Shown here piece after piece: positions 41,701 through 51,200 of a stretch of DNA of 64,000 nucleotides (position 1 is its first letter; every line of letters starts with the position of its first letter). Position numbers and translations under genes: made by a program. A model generated the notes under the pieces. It was not told the origin of the DNA and searched no databases. It saw only the letters and a program-made list of their open reading frames with translations. The DNA comes from Haemonchus contortus (lineage: Eukaryota; Nematoda; Chromadorea; Rhabditida; Trichostrongylidae). Location: the NCBI GenBank assembly GCA_000469685.2, contig LS997565.1:39113519-39177518 (forward strand), in the 5' to 3' direction.

Positions 41701-44700
41701 TTCCGATCGTGTCCAAGAAAAACCACTGTTATCCTTTGAAATGAATTACAAAATTCTTGAGGTAATTAACGGAACGGATGGCACTGCTGTTTTTTCAAGC
41801 AAGTAATTTCACGAGATAAATGGAAGGCAAGGTTTTCTGGTGTTTCTGGTGCTGATGCAAAAAAAGGTGTACTCCCGAATAGTACGTACAATACAGTAAC
41901 CCTTCCAGAAAAACAAAATTCAATTTTGAAATTTGTTTTTTACTGAAATACAAATCATCCGCTCCATCTAGAGGCGAATTCTGAAGGCTTAACTCTTCGC
42001 TCTTCTTTCTATTGGTTTAGGGGGTGAAATAGAGCAGTGGCAAAAAGAATAGTTATCATACGCGTCAACAACAGATCGAGCCCCACTCAGACTGCTCAGC
42101 GTCACTACTACCCTATAGAATAAGTAGATGACCCCAGTATAAACACGATCATGTGCTGATGAACCGCTTGAGATGCTGTAAGGTGAAGAATTCAATTCTC
42201 TTAGCACTTTTGGAAAACGAAAAGTGCACGGTGTATCCGAGTAGCCTTCCCAATGTCTCCTTAGGTAATTCATTGGTGAAGTTGAACCCAGAAAAGTTCA
42301 TTCTGTTACAGCTTTGCTCGAGTTGAAAGTCGGTTAAGTTGGCTCACAATTCCAGGGGTGGAGGGAGTCTTCCCATAGTCTTTGACATGGATAGCTGCCT
42401 GAAAACACGGAAGTATCAGATTGCTGAGCGCAGACTTTCAGCCTCAGCTGATAGATCCCAGCGAAAATGAAAAGTTCCCAGTTGAAATTCTAGAATTCGG
42501 TCTTCTTTTGTGGGGACAATCGTGGGGACAATACGTCACAACGACTTTTTTCCTGGCTGACTTGTATGGGAAATTCGCAACGCTGTTCGTGATTCATTCC
42601 TGAGGTCAAAAAAAAAACGAGCACTATCCAGTACAAGCAGTTACCACAACGTACCGTGAAGGTCTTCCCACTGAGCATTAATATAGGAAATGGTGCTGTT
42701 GTCGTCCGACTGCTCATCTGGAGCGATTGTGTCGTTGGCGAGATCGAGATCGTCAAAATGAGGATAAAAGTCCTGTGACTGGAAACGATGGACGAGATGT
42801 GGGCGATGCCGTGAATGGCCTGAAAACAGTTCTGATTCGGGAAAAGTCGAAAACTGAGATGATCTATGCATAGAGAAGTCAACTGCAGCAGACTTCCTGC
42901 CGGTCCATAGAAAGGTTCTTGCCGCTTTCAACTGCCTGAAGACACTCCAAAAAAGTTGCCTAAAGTGAATAGCCGTTTTTGCTTCCGCGCGATAAGGCCG
43001 TGAAGCGGAAATTGGCGTCGGAGCACGCTTTTTTCCTATGTAGTGAGGCGCTTCTTGAGAAAAACGTTAGGAAACGTGAAAAAGTAAGAAAAATGCCGCA
43101 AAACCATCCCTATATTGCTTAAATGGCATCTCTTGGAAATGCTATGAAAAATAAAAAGTTAATTTGTCATTAGCGAGCGTTCGAAAACATGCTCTGGGGT
43201 AAAGTCTCGCTCCACAGAAGACTTCCGAGCAAATAGTTGAACACCGAGTTTGAAAACAGTTCCCCTCTTTTCCTACCCACATTTTCGTATAACTAACCTG
43301 AGGTAGCTGTTTAAGGGGAAGAATCCCTTCAGAAAAGCGAGTATTGAGCTAGTATGGGGTAGTGGGTAATGATGATTACCTATCACTACCTACCCTCAAA
43401 AACTAGGATGAGTTCTTTTGAGAGCGGATAGCAATTTACCGTTTAACAAAACCTTTTACAAGTTGGGAACAACCATTATCAGGTGAACAAAAGCGCAGCA
43501 AGGATTCCATGCTTCACCATAAACCCGTAATCGCTTCACAGTGCTACATGCAACTACAATTATTGTGTTATTTTATAAAAATTAATCGTCAGGAGTACTA
43601 GGAGCAACTCTGGAGTTACGGTAACATTGTTGTTCTGTACTAAAGTTCGTTTTGGTCAAATTATCTACCTAGACCTGGCCGCTTTTTTTGACAGCAGGAA
43701 GCCTGAGCTGAGCCCTTTTGACACCTTTCGGGCCATCTGTATGCATGTATGCAAGAGCGACGGACGAGAGCATGTGGAATGGTTGCTTTTCGATTGAATT
43801 CGGCATTGAATCATACGAATCACATTGACAATAACGTGAAGCGCACGGAATTGGCACGATGCCAACGCCATACTCTTTGTCGATAAGTACGTGAAAAGTA
43901 CAACTAATACGATCCAAAGCCTAGAAGCCTAGAAGGCGATCCTGGGAGATTCAACTACCTACCTGGGTGGCTAACCGTCGAATAGTTGCCAGTGATCGGC
44001 TCCACAGAATAGACACCATCGGGTAAGGCGAGCAGGCCATACTAAATAAAATTTGTTAGTACAGCTGAGATTTCTTACAGATTTCCGTACAAAGCCTATC
44101 CAGTGATTTCAATGATCGGCTGTGCACGGCCGTTTTTTTCGGCCAGTTGATGGATTGAGTGTAAAGTGTCATCATTAGTCGAGAGAGGGTGTAGAGCAAC
44201 TGGGCCGTTTTTCGTTGCAGTACATGAGAACGGAACGAGCAATCTCATCGCTCGTCACTCAAACACGGCAATGTGTAAATAACAACAAGAGTTTAGAGTC
44301 CACTGCATGTCAATGTGTATAGATAAGCTTTCCAAAGTATCTTCAAAGGCTTCTGATCAAAATTTAGTAGATAATTCAGAAAGGGGCATACGAAAGCGCT
44401 TCCCTGTAATATAAAAGGATGTTACTACTGGTTCATTCCAGGAAAAGCATTTACAACTCCAGAAAAGTAGCCAAGATAGGGGTAGAAATCCTTTTCTGGG
44501 GTGGAAAATGCCCCGGCCATCTTCCACCCCAAAAACCCCGGGCTTCCCGTGTAAGATATCGGGAAGCCCTGGGAGCCCTGGGGTTGTAGGATCGCATATC
44601 CGATCTTCTTTGATCCAACGTCAACATTTTTATGAAGCAAAGGATCTACGTGGACCTTCGTGGTCTTTTGACTCTCCATAGTTATCGCCTAACTGAAGTA

Positions 44701-47700
44701 CCATAAGAGTTGTAGGAATCTTCCCTTGACATCTTCCCCATTCCCCACATCGCTCATCTACGGGCAGATGAATTTTCAAGCTACAGTATTCAATCCTTCC
44801 AAATACTCTCCTGGTTCATATATGAGTTGGGAATTTGTAGTTCTTACATCGCCTCTTACCCTTACTCCTGTTACTTTGGAATTACTACCTCATGCAGCGA
44901 ATCTGTTATGATAAACAAACGACGAGTGAGGTGTCAAAAACAACCTATCGCCTTAAGCCTTCAGCTTCATCTATAGTCAGTGAAAACTTGGAAAAAGCTT
45001 CAGCAAACCCTTGAACACTTCCATTTTGAGGTGCGAGGGAGACCTAGTGTAGGGTGGGACTGAACGGAATGGGGAGTCAAACTCTTCTATACCTTCAGAG
45101 GGAAACCAGTTATGAGATCCAGTGATCACAGTCAAGGCCCTAGAACAAAACGGTTAATCTGAGTGGGATATTTAGCAGATTATTTTTGGTCCAGAAGTTC
45201 TCAGTTTCCATGAGATGGCAATAGACGATTCTCAAAGGCCAGACGATGCAATTTCCGCAGCTAAATTGGCAAACTCGGCGAGCATAAGAAATGGAAACGT
45301 CTTCGGCGAAAGTTCACATCGAAAGCATATGGTAGCATTTAGTTGGCTTTGCCATTATGCAAATGACTTGGCTGTTCAAGAAAACGACCCTTCTCATGAG
45401 ACCTTTTAAAAGGACAAATTTAGCGCCCTACGGGACTAGCGGTGAGAAGGTACTGTACTGGTCAGTGTCCCAGAAAAAACAACTACTATTTCTGGGGAAC
45501 ACCGGCACGCCTCAGCACATCTGGAGCTGCGCTCAGTGGTGTTGCGATCGCCACGAAAAACGAATGGCCCTTTCTGTTCTCTCCGAGAAGCTCATTACAT
45601 ACATATCAAGACAGTGCCCGACGATGAGCTCTTCAGATTCTTCATTGTCAGCTACAAAGCACGCCTTAGCGACTTACCAGGCCGTTGTCGCTATCGCACA
45701 GGTTGACGATACTGGTGTCTTCGGTGTCCGCCACTCGGGCCCGATAGATACAGTCGCCGGCGGCACGGGATAGTCGTGCTTTCGCCGACGAATCACTGTC
45801 GAAGTACTGCACGAGCGGCACCACGTCTTCGTTTTCCACCACTGGCAGTGATCTAGAAATGTGATTATTGTTGATACTTAAAGATCCCACCAAATGGATA
45901 AATCCCAGTACTTATTGAGCGGTACGGCCAACTGTCTCCATCTTTGCAGGTGGACGATGTAGACGACGTTGTCGGAGCGCAATCGCAGGTGGCAGGCGAC
46001 GCCGCAGTCGCGCGCGACGCCTCGTACTCCGGCCGCGCGGCGTTTGCCGATCGCGGTGGCACGACGTCGCCGTCGCACAAAGTGACGGTCCACGTCGAAT
46101 ACTCGACCGCTGCTGACCCGCAGACCTGAACAGAAATTTTTGAGGTGGTCCCATTGAAATACAGCTTAGGGCAGGAAATTCTCACACCCAGTGGTTTCCT
46201 ATCCCACTACTTCACAGTAGCCAAGCCTACGACGTAGGAAGAACGGGTAGGTTAGCTACCTGGAAGAAATTGTGGCAGCGACTGGGTCTAGGACCGGCCT
46301 GCTGGGCTCTAGTCACTCGGTTTAGCTTAGCCACAGGGCTAGGGCTTTACAAGGGGGAGAGTCTACCACAGTAGCCATAGGAAGGATTCGGAAGGCAGTC
46401 TTACAAGTAGTCTAAACTGACTGGGCCATGGATAAAACTACTTTGAACTTCGAAGTGTCTCAGTAACTTTCACTTTTACTTCCTAACTGTCACGACAGCA
46501 GCTTCCACTGACCTGCTTCGCCTTCGCTCACCGAAGTGAGAACGTTTTCTTAGCTTATGGACCTAGCCAACGTCTTCACTAACCGTCACTCCCTTTCCAC
46601 TCCTTCGTTTTATTTATCGCTATGATTCTCCTCAAACAGATTCTTAATGTCAGCAATGTTGATATGATAGTGATTTAGTGCTAATCAAATACAGTTAATG
46701 GTTGTATTGGCCGATCGTTTGCTCGGAACAACCAAGAGGACATAGCCGAAGCGATAAAATCTGTCCCAAGGTGGCAAGATAATGAAGAGTGACAGGATCG
46801 CGCTTTCTAAGGACAAACTTGACAGTTCCGCAGCAAAACGTCGTGGGGTTTTTTGAATGTCCAAAAACAAACGCCACTATCTTACCAAAGATGCTAATTA
46901 TCTGCAAAACACGAGAATTTGAAGATCGTTGCATGCTCTGCACTTTTTTCAGCTCATTCTTTCCCGGGGGAGAAGATGGTTTAACGCGAAGTAAGTAACT
47001 TCCATACCAGTGGTCAGGGGAACGATTTAAAGCTCCGGCTATGGCTCCACCGAGCCTTCTACCCCTCTCGAGTTGATGTTGGTGATACCGCACTCGTCTG
47101 GGAGGATAAAAACGCTTCCACCAACACTTAGGAGTTCCACAAAGCATTGTAACAGTTACATAGCATCCAAATAGTACCGCGATTTAAAGAGAGGTCGAAT
47201 GCGTGGATACGCCCCCGAAATGTGATTGATCAATGCAAAGACCTAAACATTCTGACTCCCCGGCCTGGATATCCACCTGTTTCGAACCGGTGCATTCTCA
47301 TGCACATGGATCAAGTATGCAACCGTGAGGGTCGGGTTTCAGTTCCAAGCGTACGGCGAGACCAATACGCCATAGTGCAGGTGTTGTTCGTGTAGTTTCG
47401 TCGTAGCGCTGCTGGACGCCACTTCGTGTTGAGCACGTCAGCTGCTCGGACCCAAGCCCACTGGTGAGCGACCACAGGGAGAAACTTCTTTTTCACATTT
47501 ATGAGGCTGTTTGAACCCATCAAACTAAGCATCGGGGCTGCCATCATACGAATATTATTGTCAATGAACTAACAAATACGACTATCCGGCTGTTTTAAAT
47601 GATCCATCACTGCGATCGGCATTATTTACGTATGAAAAAAGTGAATTGGCCGGCTTCCCCTGTTCATTTGGGATGTTCGTTAGGCCGCGGGGAGTATTGA

Positions 47701-48240
47701 GGAGAAACGACTACGGCGTTTTGCTGCATATGATCCAAGAGATTACAAATGGGTCTGCCTCTTTGAATTGATCTTGGAAGAGTCACAAAGTGAAGAAAAA
47801 CGGGAAGAAACATAGCTACTGAGGCTCAGCGCAAGTAATAAATCATCTATGACGTCTAGCACATCAGCGCGAAGAAGTACAGGAAGTTTGGTGACGGGTC
47901 TGCAGGGGAAGGAGCGTGGAGGTCCCCATTTGGGCCGACCTGGGACCATGATACATATAGCTATGCAAATTGGCAAGCACAAAGCAACAGCCGCAACAAT
48001 ATGTGACAATGAATATTAATTATCAAACACACACGTACCTGAGTACTTGGCCCGGGCGAATGATTGCAGCACATGATGATCGGCCGCAAGGAGATCGTCA
48101 ATAGGCAGTGAATTTGAAGAGGATGAGGTGAGGGAAGTAGTAGGGGACGACGGTCGTCTGATGAACACAACGGTGGTGAGGGTGATAACGAATGCGCAGA
48201 CGACGAGCGCAGCAAAGGCTCGCAGCCGCACGACGAGCAT
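10216..48240 (-). CDS. gon-1: ADAMTS metalloprotease GON-1 orthologue, 48 exons
   Basis: 2,107 residues. Exons in transcript order (plus coordinates): 48039-48240, 45912-46125, 45678-45852, 43963-44041, 42655-42819, 39605-39657, 39448-39528, 39272-39355, 36826-36965, 35356-35487, 35138-35290, 34134-34290, 33505-33615, 32692-32840, 32368-32491, 32180-32311, 32043-32108, 31383-31511, 30791-30875, 29979-30126, 29807-29888, 29648-29732, 28935-29058, 28737-28868, 28591-28663, 28366-28536, 27684-27779, 27430-27571, 27285-27376, 27059-27226, 26760-26881, 26565-26703, 26344-26505, 23739-23864, 23014-23208, 22802-22960, 19596-19784, 14886-15056, 13715-13888, 13319-13489, 13166-13264, 13008-13106, 11823-11961, 11529-11715, 11294-11430, 10939-11030, 10761-10865, 10216-10329. 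Every intron is GT-AG, every phase agrees, and the total is divisible by three. C. elegans GON-1 is about 2,150 residues with the same domain order and TSP1 count. It is a secreted zinc protease that remodels basement membrane for gonad distal-tip migration. The start rests on a hydrophobic N terminus and an acceptor abutting the ATG. Alternative first exons are possible. Confidence 0.96.
10446..10737 (-). mobile_element. tRNA-derived SINE, copy 1
   Basis: Read on the minus strand it starts GTGGGACGGAGG, has a pol III A-box-like TAGTGTAGCGG (10713-10723) and, 32 bases on, a B-box-like GGTTCCAATCC (10670-10680). A body follows with GGGAGGATAAAAGCATTGAC and TAGGCCACATACGCACTCA, and a tail GGGATTGATTAACGCCAAAA. 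It lies in the last intron of gon-1. A 91-codon frame on its minus strand is a by-product of the repeat, not a gene. Confidence 0.8.
12360..12680. repeat. Dispersed repeat unit plus hairpin in gon-1 intron 42
   Basis: AGAAATTCATAACTCCCGTC, GTGGAACTAGAGCGTTCAAA and CAGGGGGCGGAGTTTGAG recur, diverged, at 25133-25440. Directly beside it, CATCTTCAACCGTCAAA and TTTGACGGTTGAAGGTG (12606-12672) form an inverted repeat. No coding content. Confidence 0.6.
14340..14596. repeat. Foldback element, GC-rich, in gon-1 intron 38
   Basis: GCTGCTTTCATACTTCGACG then TGCGTGCCGGCACGCAGGTG on the left is answered by CACCTGCGTGCCGGCACGCA then CGTCGAAGTATGAAAGCAGC on the right. Inner segments (GCGTGCGAGCGGCTGTGCGA) are also paired. 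The termini resemble those of the 1417-1609 element. An imperfect outer pairing may extend it to about 14290-14635. Confidence 0.8.
15768..16030 (+). mobile_element. tRNA-derived SINE, copy 2 (diverged)
   Basis: An A-box-like TGGTGTAGTGG, a degraded B box (AGATCAAATCC), then GAAGGATAAAAGCACTGACT, ATAGGTCGCATACTCA and CACTACGATTCTGTATGGAA. The order of blocks matches copy 1, in opposite orientation, so it also lies antisense to gon-1. Confidence 0.7.
16031..19595. other. Rest of gon-1 intron 37, no gene supported
   Basis: The largest gon-1 intron (15057-19595). It contains a GAT/ATG microsatellite near 18320-18352 and A-rich tracts near 18270-18300 and 18580-18600. The 130-codon frame at 17684-18076 has no recognisable domain. 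Confidence 0.5.
20223..20824. repeat. Long inverted repeat, left arm (gon-1 intron 36)
   Basis: About 600 bp that pairs, in reverse complement, with 21591-22181. Shared blocks include ACAAGGAAGGTCTTTCAGGG, CGTGGGACGCTTTTTGAAAA, CAACATGTGGCCCCC (complement) and TGCCTGACTGGTCATGGTCG. Both arms encode a near-identical spurious 76-codon frame (20306-20536 on minus, 21869-22099 on plus), which shows the arms are about 95% alike in that part; homology weakens toward the inner ends. Confidence 0.92.
20825..21590. other. Loop of the long inverted repeat
   Basis: About 765 bp of unique sequence between the arms: a CT-rich stretch at 20820-20885 and a run of 13 C at 21531-21543. No gene recognised. 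It may be the internal part of the foldback element or unrelated DNA. Confidence 0.5.
21591..22181. repeat. Long inverted repeat, right arm (gon-1 intron 36)
   Basis: The reverse complement of 20223-20824. Homology starts near CTGGGAGTGTGAAGCCTGGA and stops abruptly after GAAAGACCTTCCTTGT. No target-site duplication was obvious at the outer edges. Confidence 0.92.
22182..22801. other. Remainder of gon-1 intron 36
   Basis: The 138-codon minus-strand frame at 22265-22681 shows no domain. Part of it (about 22600-22680, GCGAAAGCACTGATGCGCG... GTATAAAGTACGCCACC) is echoed at 24885-24940 in another intron, so it is probably repeat-derived. Confidence 0.45.
24170..24398. repeat. Foldback element family A, copy 2
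   Basis: A diverged copy: GACGCGCGCGGCGAAGTTCG and GTAGAGTAGTTCAGTAGGGT, then GGCGGTAAAGTCGTTCAAAT and CGCGCAATTTGCCGCGCGCA. It lies in the intron between gon-1 exons 33 and 34. Confidence 0.75.
25015..25130. repeat. GT-rich short tandem repeat
   Basis: Repeated GTCGGTAT units followed by a (GT)n tract, in the intron between exons 33 and 34. Confidence 0.75.
25131..25515. repeat. Diverged tandem copies of a dispersed repeat
   Basis: Three imperfect units share AAATTCACAACTCCCGTCCC, GTGGACCTAAAGCGTTCAAA, CAGGGGGCGGGGTTTT and GGCAGGATGGGAACAC-like blocks. The same unit occurs at 12400-12580. Confidence 0.6.
26155..26226. repeat. GC-rich hairpins in a short tandem pair
   Basis: GCCCGGCGTAGCCGGGCGAA and then GCCTGGCGTTAGCCGGGCGA, each preceded by a GAAGGAGGAG purine block. 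A related GGGCGAAGTCCC...AAGAAGGAGGAGAGCCC lies at 25872-25910. Each unit forms a perfect or near-perfect stem. Confidence 0.65.
28293..28315. repeat. (TTAC)n microsatellite
   Basis: Five to six TTAC/ACTT units in the intron before gon-1 exon 26. Confidence 0.9.
29807..32491 (-). other. gon-1: gon-1 Cys-rich and spacer domains
   Basis: Residues about 656-887. The Cys-rich part has [54 protein letters not shown] and GCDHRLHST, then [10 protein letters not shown]. The spacer follows with [48 protein letters not shown] and [11 protein letters not shown], then [11 protein letters not shown]. It lacks cysteines, as expected for the beta-rich ADAMTS spacer. Confidence 0.93.
30973..30985. repeat. 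Poly-G run
   Basis: Thirteen consecutive G in a gon-1 intron. Similar runs occur at about 53137 and 59062, and a C13 run at 21531. Confidence 0.85.
32368..34290 (-). other. gon-1: gon-1 disintegrin-like domain and central TSP1 repeat
   Basis: The rest of exon 12 and exon 13 carry [26 protein letters not shown] and [16 protein letters not shown], the cysteine pattern of the ADAMTS disintegrin-like module. Exons 14-15 carry the central TSP1 repeat (residues about 604-655): [24 protein letters not shown] and CNVADC. In ADAMTS enzymes these ancillary modules bind substrate and matrix. Confidence 0.92.
34800..35050 (+). mobile_element. tRNA-derived SINE, copy 3 (old, diverged)
   Basis: A B-box-like GATCGAATCCTGG, then GGGAGAACGAAAGCGCTGAT, GGCTGTAAGCCACCGCAAGT and TAGGCCACATACACAC, in the same order as copy 1. 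Located in the intron between gon-1 exons 11 and 12. Confidence 0.6.
36966..38894. other. gon-1 intron 8, no gene supported
   Basis: AT-rich intron sequence. No recognisable exon, RNA or repeat apart from the foldback element that follows. Confidence 0.5.
38895..39150. repeat. Foldback element family A, copy 3
   Basis: GGGACGTGCGATTCGTGCGA and GCGCGCGGCAGATTGCGCGG on the left, CGCGCAATTTGCCGCGCGCA and ATCGCACGAATCGCAACACA on the right, with a GTAGAGTACTTTAGTAGGGT centre. It ends about 120 bases before the exon 8 donor. Confidence 0.85.
39658..41179. other. gon-1 intron 5, distal part, no gene supported
   Basis: Frames at 39871-40101 and 40860-41060 (+) are short and unidentified. The second (starting [19 protein letters not shown]) is protein-like and could be a remnant. 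Confidence 0.4.
41180..41455 (-). mobile_element. tRNA-derived SINE, copy 4
   Basis: Minus-strand blocks: GGTTCG-type B-box region, GAGAGGATAAAAGCGCTGAC, AAGTCGTTATTCAGGCCGCA, CACTACGATTCTGAATAGAA, and the tail near GGTTTATGCCA. It lies in gon-1 intron 5. The 64-codon frame here is the repeat itself. Confidence 0.75.
41456..42654. other. gon-1 intron 5, proximal part
   Basis: No gene or repeat recognised. Short frames at 41505-41744 (+) and 41989-42273 (-) have no domain. Confidence 0.45.
44537..44573. repeat. Short perfect hairpin in gon-1 intron 3
   Basis: CCCGGGCTTCCCG and CGGGAAGCCCTGGG around an 11-12 base loop. Nearby, repeats of CCCC/GGGG extend the pairing imperfectly. Confidence 0.6.
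47030..47160 (+). mobile_element. tRNA-derived SINE fragment, copy 5
   Basis: CACTCGTCTGGGAGGATAAA matches the SINE body almost exactly. The 5' tRNA-like part and the tail are not clear. It lies in gon-1 intron 1. The 150-codon minus-strand frame 46695-47147 runs through it and is not supported. Confidence 0.5.
48039..48240 (-). other. gon-1: gon-1 exon 1: signal sequence or signal anchor
   Basis: Residues 1-67. [20 protein letters not shown] is followed by [10 protein letters not shown], giving about 20 hydrophobic residues after two arginines, then a Ser/Thr-rich stretch and [10 protein letters not shown]. The last part matches the C. elegans N-terminal motif SRAKYSG, which supports the reading frame. 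CCTAG directly precedes the ATG, so either a 5' UTR intron or trans-splicing ends there. Whether the hydrophobic segment is cleaved or acts as an anchor cannot be told by eye. Confidence 0.85.
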
Positions 48241-51200
48241 CTAGGATCAGCAACGACAGCACGACACCAGCGACCACCGCAGCATCACAACTCCTGTAAC
48301 CAGTACGACATCATCACCATCGATAGGAGTGACCGACTAGGGTAGAGGAACAGTCAGTCGCAGGAACAATCCTGTCTGACTATGAACCACATTACCATCT
48401 CTACCCATACCCGCCCGCCCCCAAAACTCACTCACCTTCCACAGCCGCCTGTGATGCTGTGAGAGTGGACTACACGGGCTAGACTAGATTACAGTAATAG
48501 CTAGGAAGCAGCAGGGGCGGCACTCTGAAATGGGCATTTTTTTCTCGATTGAGGAGAGAAAGACGGCGTTCACCAGAAGGAGGGTGAAACGGGAATTTTT
48601 TTCTGGCCGGGAAATGAGAGTGTCCTAACGAAGCCAAAAAAACCATTTGCGGGATTTTTGAGATGGCATAAACAAAACTGAATGAATTTTTCCAAACGTC
48701 AATAGTAATTCCATTACAATGACCACAACATGGAAGAGTAGTTTTCACCGAAATTTGGAATAAACAACCAAAAAAGTAAACAAAATGGGCTCACTTTACT
48801 TGAAAGCAAACAGATTAGAGGTAGTTGTTTCTACAGATTTTGCGCAAAATCCTCAAAAACATTCATAGTATGTTGACAAACAAAATCGATTAGTGCGCCA
48901 CTACGCTTATATAATACATCCATCTGCAAGCAGATTTGGCAAGAAAAAAATGCAAAGAGTGCAAAAGAAGGGTAAGGAATGGGCGTATAATACCCGGACA
49001 ACCAGCAAAGGAACATTATCGGACGTGTGATGTCTGGGTAAAGGGTTATAAAATTGGTTATGAGGCACTAGAGCTTCATTAACCATAATACTGTCACCAT
49101 TCAACATTTGATCGGGACCTTTACCTTTTTAGGCAGTCTTTCAGGCCTTCCCGTCCCACACCCATCTACTAGTACGGTAACGGTTCGACTAGTAGATGTA
49201 ATAACTTATAAATTTAATTGAATGTTTGAAATTTAAGTCGGAAAGGTTGAATTTCAGCTTTTTCCATACAATCACCGTTTAACTTAAGTGTGACTTTTAT
49301 CATTCCACTTATCAACACATTTACTCGTCCTCAAACTTGGGTGTGGTGCAATTGAATTGGTCGAGGTCGAGTTGTCCGGTGGGAACCTTCGACCCTGTTT
49401 GAATAGGTATATGTATGAAAAAGGTGAGAAGGAACCTACCCAATGCCATTGAGTAGCAATTGTCAATGAGAGTTGTCCTACTGACCATTGAGTCAAATTA
49501 AGCCGTTTACTGAGTCCAATTTAATTTTTCACTGATATTCAGTCTAATTATTCAGATTGCACTCTAAAAGATGCTCGAGAACTGGTTCTTCATTTATGGG
49601 TACCAAGTAGGGCCATACATCGACCAACAGACAGCTACGCAGAGCTATTCATGATGGGTGCGAGGTTGCTGACCTTGGCTGATCCAACTACTGATCCTCC
49701 CACAAACTTCTACCTCGACCTAAGAAGCAATAGGGACAGTAGGTGAAAGGGATGGTGGAATTTCAATGACCCGCACGTTTTTGAGGTCATGGATTTTGCA
49801 GTCTTAACCCACGAGAAGGTAATTCATAATCGTATGAGGAAGCAAACCTAAATCAAGCTCTTTGGGCCATTCCAGGATGAACCCCTCTCGGAAGCTGCTA
49901 AACGTAGCAAGATTGGGGTATGGCTAGGGTTACTTACTCTAGAAAGCAAAATTATATAAAAAGCATTCTGTTTAGAAATCAGTTGTGACCAGCCAGCAAC
50001 CAGCTGCTCAGAGCCACGAGCACGTCGTAGGGTAATAGTAAATCGGATTTTTTGAAAATCAGTTGTTGGACGGAGATGGCACGGTGGTAAAAGGCGCCGC
50101 TGTCATTTGCGTTGTCCACGGACGTTAAAATACCATCTGAGAAGTCGGAGTAGCCACAGAAATTGTTATGACTCAGATGACTTAGGTACACATTTTATAC
50201 TACAGCAATTCTTAACAGGGCGACTTGGAAAAGCATGGCGCATCCTCGAAAAAGTCGTCCTGGAAAACATCCTACCCATTTATAACATTTAGAATTGTAT
50301 TTGGCATCTGTGACATAACCACCACGGAATGCTTCAAAAAGCGGTTATGGCAGAACGTGTGGAAATTGGCTTGGGGCTTGGGTAAAAAACCTTTTCCAAT
50401 TTAGAATGCTGTTAGAGAATTTGACTAATTAAGTATTACTGGAATGGGGCTGGTTCACAATAAGAGTAGGAATGCCTCCATGAAATTACTCGGGAGTTTT
50501 TACTTTAACCCAAAGGTGTTTCAAAAACAACCTCGAGCCAAGAAAAGTGCAAGAAACTGTTCGACAGTGGAATGTGGTTCAGATAGCTATCGGTCGGTAT
50601 GAAATCAGAATAAATTTATTGCTCTAAAGATACATTGGATAGATATCTTCCTGGTGGCACTCTGCAGAAAAATATGATTCTATGATAAATTGCCGAAAAC
50701 ACTGAAAGAAAGCAGTAAAAGGACAAGTTGTCCGACTCGAATTGAGGGGAAGATTGGCCCCCGTGGATTGAATTCGAAGGTTAGCTGGGTGGGAACTAGA
50801 AAAACGGCGGCGGTCCGTCCGTCCATCGTTGGCAATGAGCGCGAGTAGCAAATGCAAAGACGAAGAAATGCTCTCGTAAAGAAGAAGGTAATCCCCGATA
50901 TATCACTCGGAACATGTCGTGCGACGTGAACAAACTCTGAGAAAATGGGGGTAAGAGCAAAGCGGAAGCCAATAGATGTGGTTAGAGTGGGCGAACAGAG
51001 GTGAAATCAGCACAAGAATGGAGTGACCAGTCGGCATTGGCATCATGCCAATTCCCCCGAACTATACACTAGCTGGCTGCTCGCAAAAATCATAGTGGTC
51101 AGAGTTGTCCGTCCAGATAAAATGGCGAGACGGGCCTGAACACCAACTGACGGGGCTATTTCGCACACACACACACACACTCACATACACCAGGCAGAAA

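Larger units (their letters stand above)
39605..46125 (-). other. gon-1: gon-1 prodomain (exons 2-6)
   Basis: Residues about 68-286. Exon 2 carries a polybasic FVRRRRR and the conserved [17 protein letters not shown] then VVYIVHL. Exons 3-4 carry [29 protein letters not shown] and YSVEPI, the typical ADAMTS propeptide motifs. Exon 5 has [12 protein letters not shown] and an acidic low-conservation stretch. Exon 6 (53 nt) ends the prodomain at R-S-R-R (residues 283-286), a furin-type site followed by [10 protein letters not shown]. The propeptide keeps the protease latent until cleavage in the secretory pathway. Confidence 0.93.

Noticed and set aside
45357..45773. 138-codon plus-strand frame
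   Set aside because: Partly antisense to gon-1 exon 3; a shadow frame with no family match.
46695..47147. 150-codon minus-strand frame
   Set aside because: It runs through a SINE fragment in gon-1 intron 1 and has no domain or splice support.
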